Made by a program: the position numbers and the translations under genes. 64,000 bases of DNA from Slackia equolifaciens (GTDB lineage Bacteria > Actinomycetota > Coriobacteriia > Coriobacteriales > Eggerthellaceae). Below, piece after piece: positions 44,011 to 53,421 of the stretch. Below the pieces are notes generated by a model. The model was not told where the DNA came from. It saw only the letters and a program-made list of their open reading frames with translations, and ran no database searches. The first letter of the stretch is position 1; the number at the start of each line of letters is the position of its first letter. Location: positions 372,001-436,000 of the forward strand of contig NZ_QIBX01000001.1 of assembly GCF_003725995.1 (NCBI RefSeq), written 5' to 3'.

Positions 44011-47000
44011 CTATTCCTCCTCTCGAATGTCGTAGTCGGGCAGCCATTCCTTCAGGCGAGGATCGGTGCAATCCCAGATGATCTCGGTGCCGTCCTCGGT
44101 AGCGCACGGGATGGGGTTACCGTTGGGGCTGTTCTCGGGAGTGGCCTTGTAGATCTTGCAGCGCACGCCGCGCATGTGGGTGGACGAGATGAACTTGTCG
44201 CCGCCCTCGGGATCCCACAGGCACTCGGCGTTGACCAGGTCGAAGCCGTGCGTCGGAGCGGGCAGCTCGGGGAACCACCAGCCGTGCTCGGCGTTCGCCC
44301 AGCCAGGAGCGATGCCTTCGTAGATGTCCACGCACTCGCGGATGGGCTTGCAGTACTTCTTGCCCAGCTCGGAGTGGGGCTCGACCTCGATCCAGGCCCA
44401 GTCGCCCTGCTTGAGGCCCAAGGCCTCGGCGTCGGCGGGGTTGAGCTCCAGGCGAGGAACCGGCCACAGCTCGCGGCACCACGGCAGCTGGCGATGCTCG
44501 GAGTGGAAGTACACGGGGATACGGCGTCCGGTGGTCAGAATAATCGGGTAATTCTGCTTGGACTCCTCGGAATCCCACTCGCCGCCGGGGGCGGTGCGGC
44601 AGGGCTCGAAGTTGGGCATCATTTCCTTGACGACGTCAAACTTGCCGGGCTCGAACTCGTTGGCCTTGTCGATGCAGTAGGTCTCGAACATCATCGGCCA
44701 GAACTCCACCAGGCCCGAAGGCGTGGGGCAGCCGAAGTTGGCGTCGGTGGGCTGACCCTTTTCATCGACCGACCACGGGGCGGCCGTGCAGGCATCCTTG
44801 CCCATGCGCATCCAGCCGGTCTCGAAACGACGATAGGTGCCCCAGCGATTGGGCTCGAGAACCTTGGCGTTCCACCAGCCATGCTCCTGGAAGTCGTTGT
44901 AGAAGTCCTCCCAGTGCTCCCACTTGCATCCGGGGTAACGGGTGTTGAAGCCGTTGACCTCGTTGTGGGCCTGGAACCAATCCTCGAGGCGCTCATCGGA
45001 GCTGTAGGCACCGGGGGCGTCGCCGGCGATGTTGGTCCAGGTGCCGTTGATGTTGCCTTCCTTCTCGAAGGCCTCGAACAGCAGGCGGTTCACGTCGTAG
45101 TCGAACTTGACGTCCTTCGGCGGATCGACCGCGCGGCACGTGATTCCGATACCGCCGGAAGCGCCCTGCGACACGCGGATGTTGTTGATCTCCAGCCAGT
45201 GGGCCACAGGCAGGCAGATGTCGGCCACCTCGGTGGAGGGATGATGGAACATGTTCAGGTCAACCCAGAAATCCAGCGTCTTCAAAGCCTCCCACGCGAA
45301 GTTGGCGTTGCCCTCGTTCATGAACGAGCCGGCCTCGTTGATGCCGACGCGAATCGGGTAGGGATCGCCGTCGAGAATCGCGTTGTAGGTGCTTACGACG
45401 TCGCTCCATTCGTTGTACACGGAGAGGAGCGGGTACTTGTCGTTGCCCACCATGTTGTTGTAGCACTCGTACTGATCGGGGATGTTCGTGGGGTCGATCT
45501 CTTCGTCCGGATAGTACGGAAGCGGCGTGCCCAGACCCTTGAGCTGCTTCTTGACGCTCTGAGGCATGTTGGAGCCGGGAGCGGCGGTCGCCTGCTCGTC
45601 AACGGGGGTGCGGGACAGGCCGCGGTTGCCGGCGGGGCCGTCGAAGTTGCCCGTAGTGTAGGACAGGTTCAGGACCGCGCGCACCGTCTGGGTGCAGTTG
45701 CCTTCCTGGTCGGGCGACAGGTTCAGGTGAATGCCGCCGTTGCCGTAGTTCTGGCCCTCAGGACGGGTGGCCCACACGAGGCAGGCTTCCTCGATCATCT
45801 GCGGGTCGAGCTTGGTGATCTCGGCGCACCAATCAACGGTGCAATCCTTGACGGAGTCGACCAGGTACGACCACACGGGGCGAACCGTGTGCTTGGTGCC
45901 GTCGGCCAGCGTGACCTCGTGGCTGCCGGTCATATCGAAGTCGATGTCGGCTTCTTCCAGCTCATGATAGGAAATCGGAGGCAGGTAGCCTTCCTGCGAG
46001 GTGCCCTCGTAGACCACTTCCATCTCGTCGCGCGAAGGAGCGGTGTGGTGGCAGCCCTCCCACTGGGTGGTGTCGGTATCCCAGTACACCAGGCCGCCCT
46101 TGCCGTCGTTGGCCTTCTTGTTCCACGCGTAGAACCTGCGGCAGCTGCCGCCTTCCTTGACGTCGCTTTCCTTGAGCAGGCGGGTCTTCAGCTTGTCGCC
46201 CGTCAAATCGGGAACGGCAACCACCGGGGTGGAAAGCGTGTTGTAACGGCCGCCCGTGGGCTCCATGTCCTCGCACACCAGGATAGGCGCGTTGGTCCAG
46301 CGCTTGACGAACTCCCAGTCCACCAGGTCGTTGTCGATGATGATCTTCTGCCAGCACAGCGCCAGCGCGCAGTCGGTGCCGGGCTCCAGGTTCAGCCAGT
46401 AGTCGGCTTCCTTGCCCGAGCCGGACAGACGCGGGTCGATGCAGATGTGCACATCGGCGGAGGTCATCTTGTCGACGATGTTGCGGCACGAGTCGTCGTA
46501 GTTCGAGTTCTCGGGCGCGGTGCCCCACTGCACGTACACGCGCGGGCCATCGCGGAGAGCGAACCACGGCGCGCCGTCGATGGAGGTGATCCAACCCATC
46601 AGACGACGTGGACCCTTGCAGATGGACGATGCCACGCGAGCGTTGGGGCTGTCGAACAGCCACTTATAGAACGCGTAGGGGCCGTACACCCACTGGCGCG
46701 AGGTACCGCACATGCCGAAGCAGCCCTGGCCGCCGTACTGCTGGATGGACTCGTTGAACTTCTTGCCGATGGTGGACATCGCCTCGTCCCAGGTGATGCG
46801 CTGCCAACCGGGATCCTCTCCCTTAGGATTGGTGCGCTTGACCGGGTGGTAGATGCGCGCAGGATGGTAGCAAGCCTGCAGCGACGCCTGGCCCTTGGAG
46901 CAATGGTTACCCGACGACTGGAACGACGACTGGTCGCCTTCGGTCCTGATGACGCGGCCGTCTTGGACGGTTACCCAAACGCCGCATTCCATCTTGCCGC

Positions 47001-47175
47001 AGCCGCGGCAGCAGGAACGGATTCGCTTGACTTCGCCGGCCTGCGCTACGGCTTCGCTCGTATCGGTCTCGGTCAGCGTGGAGCAGCCCGTCACTGCGCT
47101 GCTGAGCGCGGCGGCGGCAAGCGTCACGGCAGACAGCTTCGCGAACGAGCGACGCGTCATGGTACGTTTACCCAT
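44011..47175 (-). CDS. dmsA: DmsA-like molybdopterin oxidoreductase, catalytic subunit
   Basis: 1054 residues. Tat signal RTMTRRSFAKLSAVTLAAAALSSAVTG with a following Cys, a [4Fe-4S] site CCRGCGKMECGVWV...NHCSKGQ, WQRITWDEAM, CFGMCGTSRQWVYGP where Ser could ligate Mo, and C-terminal pterin loops TTGRRIPVYFHSEHRQLPW, NPADAEALGLKQGDWAWIEVE. It is much longer than E. coli DmsA (about 785). The natural acceptor is unknown; the family in gut Eggerthellaceae includes diet- and drug-reducing enzymes. The second of two adjacent ATGs (47175) is better spaced from AAGGGGG. A LuxR-type regulator is divergent in function and lies just upstream on the same strand. Confidence 0.92.
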   Translation of the reverse strand: MGKRTMTRRSFAKLSAVTLAAAALSSAVTGCSTLTETDTSEAVAQAGEVKRIRSCCRGCGKMECGVWVTVQDGRVIRTEGDQSSFQSSGNHCSKGQASLQACYHPARIYHPVKRTNPKGEDPGWQRITWDEAMSTIGKKFNESIQQYGGQGCFGMCGTSRQWVYGPYAFYKWLFDSPNARVASSICKGPRRLMGWITSIDGAPWFALRDGPRVYVQWGTAPENSNYDDSCRNIVDKMTSADVHICIDPRLSGSGKEADYWLNLEPGTDCALALCWQKIIIDNDLVDWEFVKRWTNAPILVCEDMEPTGGRYNTLSTPVVAVPDLTGDKLKTRLLKESDVKEGGSCRRFYAWNKKANDGKGGLVYWDTDTTQWEGCHHTAPSRDEMEVVYEGTSQEGYLPPISYHELEEADIDFDMTGSHEVTLADGTKHTVRPVWSYLVDSVKDCTVDWCAEITKLDPQMIEEACLVWATRPEGQNYGNGGIHLNLSPDQEGNCTQTVRAVLNLSYTTGNFDGPAGNRGLSRTPVDEQATAAPGSNMPQSVKKQLKGLGTPLPYYPDEEIDPTNIPDQYECYNNMVGNDKYPLLSVYNEWSDVVSTYNAILDGDPYPIRVGINEAGSFMNEGNANFAWEALKTLDFWVDLNMFHHPSTEVADICLPVAHWLEINNIRVSQGASGGIGITCRAVDPPKDVKFDYDVNRLLFEAFEKEGNINGTWTNIAGDAPGAYSSDERLEDWFQAHNEVNGFNTRYPGCKWEHWEDFYNDFQEHGWWNAKVLEPNRWGTYRRFETGWMRMGKDACTAAPWSVDEKGQPTDANFGCPTPSGLVEFWPMMFETYCIDKANEFEPGKFDVVKEMMPNFEPCRTAPGGEWDSEESKQNYPIILTTGRRIPVYFHSEHRQLPWCRELWPVPRLELNPADAEALGLKQGDWAWIEVEPHSELGKKYCKPIRECVDIYEGIAPGWANAEHGWWFPELPAPTHGFDLVNAECLWDPEGGDKFISSTHMRGVRCKIYKATPENSPNGNPIPCATEDGTEIIWDCTDPRLKEWLPDYDIREEE

Positions 47176-47420
47176 CATTCCCCCTTCACTTGTCTTAGAG
47201 CTCCTCTACTTTCCGGAGTCGGAACCTCGAAGACCGCACGCCGCCTAAACGCAGGCGTTTTGCCCAAGAGCGCCGCACGCGATGGGTGACATGCCGATCG
47301 ACGCTCCGTATCCCCCTGCCGATTGCGCGCGAGCAATGCGCGCAATCCAACGGTTCGATTGTGGAGGAATCAAGGAGGCAATCCATCATGCAATGTCTAT
47401 GAAAGTTGTCCCAGAAGCAG

Positions 47421-47459
47421 AAAACCCGCATCATGCAAGTTGCACGATGCGGGCGTTTT
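47421..47459 (-). terminator. Intrinsic terminator of the LuxR-type regulator
   Basis: Minus-strand stem CCCGCATC / GATGCGGG closing a small inner GTGCAAC-TTGCAT hairpin, followed by TTTTCTG. It lies 25-60 bases past the regulator stop. Between it and dmsA (47176-47420) no gene is seen; the dmsA promoter must lie here. Confidence 0.85.
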
Positions 47460-47482
47460 GCCTGATAGATAAACGTTGCTTG

Positions 47483-49009
47483 CTATTCCTTGGGTCCGCG
47501 ATTGCTCTCGATCAGCGCGATGAGCTCAGGGCGGGAATGCTGCCCGGTTTTCTCATAAATGTGGCGCAGATGCGTGGAGAACGTGCCGCGCGAGATGGAA
47601 AGCTCGTCCTGGATCTGAGTGCCCGTGAGTCCCTTGGCGTAAAGCTTCATCACCTCGGTTTCACGCGGCGTGAGCTCGCACTCCTGCGCGATAACGTCGC
47701 ATGCGTCCATGAAGCGCACCCTGTGCGACACGGCGGGGCTTTCCGCTGCATCGGCCACCAAGGCCTCGGCAGGCGTGATGATGCGCGCCAAGTCGCTTTC
47801 CTTGAACACGAACAGATAAGACAGAAGAATCAGGCCCACCGATGCCGCCGCCACGAGCGAAAGCATCTGCGCGTCGAAGGGCTCGAACGACGTGAGCAGG
47901 CGCCCCACCAGCGACCCGATCAGCACACCGAGCGACACCATGCCCCAGCCGATGCCGAACGTGACCATGGAATTGAGCGAATGCTTGTGTGCCATCTCGG
48001 CAAGGATGAGCCAGATGAGCACGTTGAACGTGCCGTACCCCATAAGCGCGAGCGTGCAGCCCACCATCGTATAGCCCTCGAGGATGGGCAGCATCATGTA
48101 GAACACGGCCATGATGAGCACCACGATCTTATACACCTTGCGCAGACCGCCGTCGGGCGTGCGGCTCAGCGCGATGTAGATGATGAGCGTGGTGAGCACG
48201 CCGGCGATCACCAGCGGGAACTGATAGAAGTCATGCACCGAAATCTGGTAGTGCGAGATGTAGACCGCGCGCACGGCGCCGTCGGCCACGCCCACGGCCA
48301 TGGCGCAGGCGCCAATCTTGAGGGCGAATCGCATGAGATCGATATGCGCGTTCGCATCGCGCGGCTTGTCGCGGTCGGCCTTGAACGCCTCAAGGCGCGA
48401 CGCCAGAATCCAACCCGAAATCATAGGCAGGACCGAGCAGATAAACGTGGAAGCGTAGCGATCGAGCGACACCACGAACGAGAACACGACAGCCGCGATG
48501 AGGAACGCGAACGGAACTTCGAGATTCGTTTTGTCCGAGCTTTCAATCTTGTAGAGCTGGCCGTATCCGACTTCGATAAGCGCCGAGCCGATACCTGTGA
48601 GGGCACCGCCGGCAAAGCAGAACACGGGCGCCGGAACGCCGTCAATCACGCTCGCGGCGATGCACAGCGTGCCAACCGTGGCAAGGATGGGAGCGAAATA
48701 CCGGGTAGTGCGCCCAATCGCCCATCGTTCCGCCTGAGGGCGGAACAGCGCGCACGCGAACAGCACAAGGCACAGAAACACCGTGGACACGATGTAGGAG
48801 TTCTGCAGCCATTGATTGTTGTTGCCGGTGAGGAACGTCGCCGTGATATCGAGGAAGAGCAGATAGACCCAGGCGCGCATGAGCGCGAACCCGATGCAGC
48901 GGGCGTTCATGAGCCCTTCAAGACGCGAGCAGACGCACGAAAGACCACGTTGGGAACCATCCCCAACGCCGTTTTCTATCGGATTGCTCATTGCTTTCGA
49001 GTCGATCAT
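47483..49009 (-). CDS. Membrane-integrated LuxR-type regulator
   Basis: About 508 residues. Roughly twelve hydrophobic segments fill residues 20-420 (for example GFALMRAWVYLLFLDITATFL; TFNVLIWLILAEMAH; LLSLVAAASVGLILLSYLFVF), an MFS-like membrane sensor. The last 65 residues are a GerE/LuxR helix-turn-helix: CELTPRETEVMKLYAKGLTGTQIQDELSISRGTFSTHLRHIYEKTGQHSRPELIALI. Proteins of this build are abundant in Eggerthellaceae and sit beside molybdoenzyme operons, where they probably sense an acceptor or quinone state. It is likely the regulator of dmsABC. Start is uncertain; 49009 has GAGAAGCG upstream, 49027 is an alternative. Confidence 0.85.
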   Translation of the reverse strand: MIDSKAMSNPIENGVGDGSQRGLSCVCSRLEGLMNARCIGFALMRAWVYLLFLDITATFLTGNNNQWLQNSYIVSTVFLCLVLFACALFRPQAERWAIGRTTRYFAPILATVGTLCIAASVIDGVPAPVFCFAGGALTGIGSALIEVGYGQLYKIESSDKTNLEVPFAFLIAAVVFSFVVSLDRYASTFICSVLPMISGWILASRLEAFKADRDKPRDANAHIDLMRFALKIGACAMAVGVADGAVRAVYISHYQISVHDFYQFPLVIAGVLTTLIIYIALSRTPDGGLRKVYKIVVLIMAVFYMMLPILEGYTMVGCTLALMGYGTFNVLIWLILAEMAHKHSLNSMVTFGIGWGMVSLGVLIGSLVGRLLTSFEPFDAQMLSLVAAASVGLILLSYLFVFKESDLARIITPAEALVADAAESPAVSHRVRFMDACDVIAQECELTPRETEVMKLYAKGLTGTQIQDELSISRGTFSTHLRHIYEKTGQHSRPELIALIESNRGPKE

Positions 49010-49199
49010 CGACGCTTCTCGTCCCATCTTCCTGACGCACAGCGGTCAGATGTAAGTTTATCATTATGGCGCACCGGGGCAGCATAAAGTTCCAAACCGT
49101 CACCATGGTTCATGGGTTTCATTGAGGCTCGGCGCCTCTCGGGCGGATCATCACGCGCCCTGGCCGCTTCGACGAAAATCGTGCCCGCCCCTCTTTTCG

Positions 49200-49227
49200 T
49201 TGACACCGCATCGCGCCCTCCTATAAT
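49200..49227 (+). promoter_or_regulatory. Promoter of the ferredoxin-UvrD-like operon
   Basis: TTGACA (49200-49205) and TATAAT (49222-49227) with 16 bases between. It repeats the TTGACACCGCA block of the 36726 promoter and has the same TTGG-GGGGG block after the -10. Leader is very short (about 15 bases). Confidence 0.75.
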
Positions 49228-49248
49228 GAATCCTTGGGGGTTGGGGCG

Positions 49249-50466
49249 ATGAACGTTCCTTGGACAGTGGAAAGGCGTTTCATGGCTCCATTAGACAGCA
49301 TGTTCGGCATGCTCGACAAAATCAAAAGCGCCGATATCTCGGTATACCAACAGCGCTGCGTTGCCGTGCGCAACCGCAATGCGTCGTGCATGCGGTGTGC
49401 GCAAGCGTGCACGTCGGGCGCCATCTCCTATGACGACAATCAGCTTATCATCGAGCCCGACAAGTGCATCGGCTGCGGCACGTGCGCAACCATGTGCCCC
49501 ACCTGCGCGCTTGAAGCCCATAGGCCCAACGATGCCGAGCTCCAGCGCGCGGTGCTTGCCGCGGCGCAGAAAAACGGCGGAGTCGCGGTTATCGCCTGCC
49601 GCCAGATCGTGGATGCCGCAGGCAATATGCTCGACGCCTCTAAGGTGGTGGCGGTCGAATGCCTGGGCCGCATCGAGGAATCCCTGATAACGGCATGCGC
49701 CGTGGCGGGCGTGTCCAAGGTGATGTTGGTGCAGGGCGCTTGCGCGGAATGCGATCACGCCGTGGGGCTGGAGACGGCGCAAGCGGTGTGCGATACCGCC
49801 AACGAGCTTCTGCGCGTATGGGATTGCCCCATGAGGGCCAAGATCGCCGACCGGTTCCCGCGCGACGTGCGCGCCCCCGAAGGCCGCGCCTATGACGAGG
49901 TGCGCCGCAACTTCTTCTTCAAGGTGAAAGACGAGAGCAAGCGCATCGCCTCTACCGTGGTCGATGAGACCCTCAAGGAAGAGCTGGGTGAGAAGGAGCC
50001 CGAAGAGCCGCGGTTCATCAAGGTCATGGACGACGGCACGCTCCCCCACTTCATTCCCGACCGTCGCGAGCGTCTGCTGGACAACCTGGCGGCGCTGGGC
50101 GAACCGAGCGACGAACTCATCGACGTGCGTCTGTGGGGCCACGTGGTAATCAATCCTGACATCTGCAACTCTTGCCGCATGTGCGCAACGTTCTGCCCCA
50201 CCGGGGCTTTGCGCAAGTTCGACGAGGAAGACGGCACGTTCGGCGTGGACCACTATCCCGGCGACTGCGTGAAATGCCGCTGCTGCGAAGACATCTGCCC
50301 CACCACGGCCCTCAAGGTGTACGATGAGGTGCTGACCGTGGACATCCTCGACGGCGGGGTCGAGCGCAACGAGATGCGCAAACCCGACATCAATTACGAG
50401 AGCCCGAAGAAGGGCATGTTCGCCATGCGCAAGCTGCTCGGCTTCGACGAAGTGTACGAACGGTAA
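49249..50466 (+). CDS. Tetracluster 4Fe-4S protein of unknown function
   Basis: 405 residues without signal or membrane segment. N-terminal pair CMRCAQACTSGAISY and CIGCGTCATMCPTCALEA; a central Rossmann-like segment (VAVECLGRIEESLITACAVAGVSKVMLVQGACAECDHAVGLE) like the VhuD/HdrA-D type delta domain; C-terminal pair CNSCRMCATFCPTGALRKF and CVKCRCCEDICPTTALKV. The mix suggests a soluble electron-transfer hub that meets a partner via the central domain. Function unknown. It is translationally close to (10 bases) the second UvrD-like gene. ATG 49249 was preferred to an in-frame TTG at 49234. Confidence 0.8.
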   Translation: MNVPWTVERRFMAPLDSMFGMLDKIKSADISVYQQRCVAVRNRNASCMRCAQACTSGAISYDDNQLIIEPDKCIGCGTCATMCPTCALEAHRPNDAELQRAVLAAAQKNGGVAVIACRQIVDAAGNMLDASKVVAVECLGRIEESLITACAVAGVSKVMLVQGACAECDHAVGLETAQAVCDTANELLRVWDCPMRAKIADRFPRDVRAPEGRAYDEVRRNFFFKVKDESKRIASTVVDETLKEELGEKEPEEPRFIKVMDDGTLPHFIPDRRERLLDNLAALGEPSDELIDVRLWGHVVINPDICNSCRMCATFCPTGALRKFDEEDGTFGVDHYPGDCVKCRCCEDICPTTALKVYDEVLTVDILDGGVERNEMRKPDINYESPKKGMFAMRKLLGFDEVYER

Positions 50467-50476
50467 GGCGGGCTTC

Positions 50477-52354
50477 ATGGATACATATTCGAACATCACC
50501 GTGGTGCACGGCGGCGCTTCGTCGGGCAAGACCGCGTTTCTCATCTCCCGCGTAAAAGAGCTCATAGACACCGGCATGGCACCGGAGAACATCCTGGTGG
50601 TAACGCCGTCCCTCACGGCCTGCCGCGCGTTTTCGCTTCGCCTCGCGCAAGAGGCGCCCGAGGTCGCCGAACGTGTTGCAGTGCGCACGGCACAGGACGT
50701 GTGCCTGGACACGATTGCGCAGGGCGGCGGAGCCAGAACGCGACGCGCGATGGCGGCGGAATGGACGTTCGTCCTTGCCGACCTCCGCTCCCCAGGCGTC
50801 GACGGCGCCACGACGAAGCGCTGCCTGAGCGAAACGTTCGCGCGCTGGCGACGGGGCGACTTTGCCCTCCCCGATGAGGGTCCCCATCGTCACGTGCGGG
50901 AGCGGCTGGAGAAATTGCTGGTCCAATATGGGCTCTTAGCTCCCCAAGAGATTGCACCGCGTGCTGCATGTGAGAGTATCACGGCAACGCATGCAGCGGT
51001 ACTCGTAGACGACGCCCAGAATCTAAGCCGCGCAACGCTTGTTGCGCTCGAGGCGAGTGCGGCGCATGAATTCGTCGTGGCATGGAACGACCAGGTTTCC
51101 CTTAAGGGATTCGACGAATGCGCCGGCGACATTTCGCTGCAAGAATTCCTGGAAAAACACGGCAGCGCCAAGGTGGTCAGCCTGCCAGCATTCCTGGACG
51201 CGGCAGCGGAAAACCCCGCCACCGCGCCCGCCAACACGCATATCAAAGCGTTCGCCCACGCGGTGGCACACGCCGATTGCGCCGCTTATGACCGCCTCTG
51301 CGACGCAGGAGCAATCGCATTCAACGACGAGAGCGTCGTCTTGCTGAAATGGCGCACGCCCGACGATGAGCCCGACGGCGTCGCCAAATTGGTCCGCTCG
51401 ATGGTCGACGAGGGCACGGCTCTTCCTGGTGAAATCTATGTGGCGGTTCCCAACCGCACATGGGGCATCGCGATGCGACGCGCCCTCACGCGACGCTGGC
51501 TGGATGCGACCATGGCGCTCGACGACGAGCCCGTGCGCGGCAACCCCGCCAAACCCGCCGCAGCGGGCGCGTATCTCGCCTATGCAAAAGCGGCGTTGCT
51601 CGCCGATGCTCATGACGTCATGGCATGGCGCATCTGGTGGGGTGCCGGACAGCCCGACCTCGGTACCGGCCTATGGCGTGCATTCGAGGAATGGAGCAAA
51701 TCGGAGAGCCTTTCGCTCGCCGAGGCGATCGAACGCATTGCCCAGGACACGACGGCCATCCCGGCTTCGTTTGCGCCGTTTGCTGCTCGCGTGCAGGAGG
51801 GAATGTCGTTCATCGAAAGAAACAGCGGGCTCAAGGGCTTCTCGCTTACGCAGACGGTCTTCAGCGGCCTTGCCGACGACCCGTTTGATCTGGACGACGT
51901 CCTTAACGGCACCGAGGACGCCGCCCAGCTGGTTGCGATAATCCGCGAAGCCTCGTATTCACGCACGTTCGACTTTGATCCGAATCATGTGCTCGTAGGC
52001 TCGTACCGAGGCGTTGCGGGGCTGTCGCCGCGCGTCGTGGTGATGACGGGCGCCATGGACGGCTTCATCCCCTCGGCAACATGCTTCGATCCGAATGGGG
52101 CAATCATTGAGGAAGGTGCGCTCGACAGCCAACGCGCGATTTTCGCTGCAGCGGCATCGAAGGCACGCGACAAGCTGGTCATATCCACATTCCAGCGAGC
52201 CGATCAGGACCTCGCCTGCAAGCTGGGTCTGCGCGAACGCAGGTCGCGCATCGACGCGGGCAAGCGTGTTTCCATGCTCTCACGCTCACGCTTCATCGAA
52301 GACGCGGGCAACGCCGCCCCCGGATCCCAAAGCGGCGAGCAGTACGTCCAATAA
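50477..52354 (+). CDS. Divergent UvrD-like SF1 ATPase, respiratory operon copy 2
   Basis: 625 residues; paralogue of the product of 40301-42199. Walker A VVHGGASSGKTAFL, motif Ia-like VVTPSLTACRAFSLRL, Walker B AAVLVDDAQNLSRAT, EIYVAVPNRTWGIAMRRALTRR (motif IV region) and YRGVAGLSPRVVVMTGAMDGFIP (motif V region). As in copy 1, the Walker B acid pair is DD, not DE, and motif VI is poorly kept (ASKARDKLVISTFQRADQDL). Length, domain order and operon position after an Fe-S protein match copy 1. It could be a DNA-bound ATPase linking redox state to repair or expression, but that is inference. Confidence 0.75.
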   Translation: MDTYSNITVVHGGASSGKTAFLISRVKELIDTGMAPENILVVTPSLTACRAFSLRLAQEAPEVAERVAVRTAQDVCLDTIAQGGGARTRRAMAAEWTFVLADLRSPGVDGATTKRCLSETFARWRRGDFALPDEGPHRHVRERLEKLLVQYGLLAPQEIAPRAACESITATHAAVLVDDAQNLSRATLVALEASAAHEFVVAWNDQVSLKGFDECAGDISLQEFLEKHGSAKVVSLPAFLDAAAENPATAPANTHIKAFAHAVAHADCAAYDRLCDAGAIAFNDESVVLLKWRTPDDEPDGVAKLVRSMVDEGTALPGEIYVAVPNRTWGIAMRRALTRRWLDATMALDDEPVRGNPAKPAAAGAYLAYAKAALLADAHDVMAWRIWWGAGQPDLGTGLWRAFEEWSKSESLSLAEAIERIAQDTTAIPASFAPFAARVQEGMSFIERNSGLKGFSLTQTVFSGLADDPFDLDDVLNGTEDAAQLVAIIREASYSRTFDFDPNHVLVGSYRGVAGLSPRVVVMTGAMDGFIPSATCFDPNGAIIEEGALDSQRAIFAAAASKARDKLVISTFQRADQDLACKLGLRERRSRIDAGKRVSMLSRSRFIEDAGNAAPGSQSGEQYVQ

Positions 52355-52370
52355 ACGCGTCGCAGACAAA

Positions 52371-52397
52371 GGAAGGCCCGCCAAAGACGGGCCTTCC
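52371..52397 (+). terminator. Hairpin terminator of the ferredoxin-UvrD-like operon
   Basis: Perfect 10-bp stem GGAAGGCCCG / CGGGCCTTCC with a 7-base loop, 17 bases past the stop. The downstream T-run is weak (TAAACACATAC), so it may be only partly efficient. Confidence 0.65.
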
Positions 52398-52519
52398 TAA
52401 ACACATACTATCAATCTTGCTGCCATACTGCAGACTCGTCAGAATACTGTTCCGCTCGTTTGCGCTGACAGGCTTCTCATGCACCGAGCGACAATCCTGC
52501 CACCCGCAGCAATCAGTTC

Positions 52520-53314
52520 CTATCGCGCTACAAATTTCCCCGGCTTGCGGGGTGCGGTGCGCCGATAGGCAACCGAGGGATAGCCCGCGAGCATGCAGCA
52601 GGCCACAGGTGCATCGCCCAGGCCAAGCCAGTCCCGCAGCGCAGGACTCGCCGACAGGATGCGTTTCATGTACCCGCTGTGCAGCACGCCGGCGCCGTGC
52701 GCTGCGGCCACTATCTCCATGTTCGCTGCCGCCAAGCCGGCATCCCACATATTCTCTGTCGAAATAACCACGAACGCGGGCGCATTGAACAGCAGGTTGT
52801 CTTTGCCTGCTTCATACGCCTGGATGAAGCCCTCGAATTTCCTAGCATACGCCGGAACTTCCGCTTCAATGGTTCGCACCACATTGGGCATCTCGCGCCA
52901 AAGCAGCTCCCGAAATTCGGGCATCTCCCGTTGGATAATCGTAAAGCTCGTGCCCTGGAGGTTGCGCGCCGTGGGCGTATAGCGCCCCGCCTCGAGCATG
53001 GCGTGCACCACGTCATCGGAAAGCGGACGATTCTGGAACTGGCGAATGCTGCGGCGCGCCTTAATCGCATGCAGAGCCCGCGCAGGATCAAGCGCGGCAC
53101 CGTCGCACGGCTCGACCTCGCTCATATCGAGCCCTTCGATACGCACGGCGTCCTGCGGGCAAACCGCCACACAGTGACCGCACTCCAAGCAGGGAACGAG
53201 GCACTCTGCCACCCCATCTGCATTCAGATGCATCGTGCCCGGAAAACAATCCTCCACGCACGCGCCGCACCCGATGCACGCCTGCACGTCAACGACAACC
53301 GTCGAACCCGCCAT
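52520..53314 (-). CDS. Nitroreductase with N-terminal 2x[4Fe-4S] ferredoxin domain
   Basis: 264 residues. Ferredoxin part CIGCGACVEDCFPGTM and CLECGHCVAVCPQDAV (residues about 12-60), then an FMN-dependent nitroreductase: ALHAIKARRSIRQFQNRPLSDDVVHAMLEAGRYTPTARNLQ with the FMN-phosphate Arg/Ser, NAPAFVVIST and LGLGDAPVACCMLAGYP. Electrons from reduced ferredoxin would pass to FMN and on to a nitro or quinone compound. ATG 53314 follows GAGGGGG. Such fusions are common in strict anaerobes. Confidence 0.92.
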   Translation of the reverse strand: MAGSTVVVDVQACIGCGACVEDCFPGTMHLNADGVAECLVPCLECGHCVAVCPQDAVRIEGLDMSEVEPCDGAALDPARALHAIKARRSIRQFQNRPLSDDVVHAMLEAGRYTPTARNLQGTSFTIIQREMPEFRELLWREMPNVVRTIEAEVPAYARKFEGFIQAYEAGKDNLLFNAPAFVVISTENMWDAGLAAANMEIVAAAHGAGVLHSGYMKRILSASPALRDWLGLGDAPVACCMLAGYPSVAYRRTAPRKPGKFVAR

Positions 53315-53421
53315 GCAATCCCCCTCTAAAATCAATCGACCCGCCGCTCATGCGACGGGTCGATTCTAACGCATGACCCTCGAGCATTCCATGAAGCTGA
53401 GGGCTGGATGCCTTCAGTCGC

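Noticed and set aside
43309-47289. A 1326-residue open frame on the + strand
   Set aside because: It is the reverse complement of dmsA and dmsB, which carry clear cofactor motifs. Long antisense frames are expected in GC-rich genes.
47282-49087. Long + strand frame over the LuxR-type regulator
   Set aside because: Antisense to a gene with a typical LuxR helix-turn-helix and its own terminator; His/Arg-rich translation is typical of a shadow frame.
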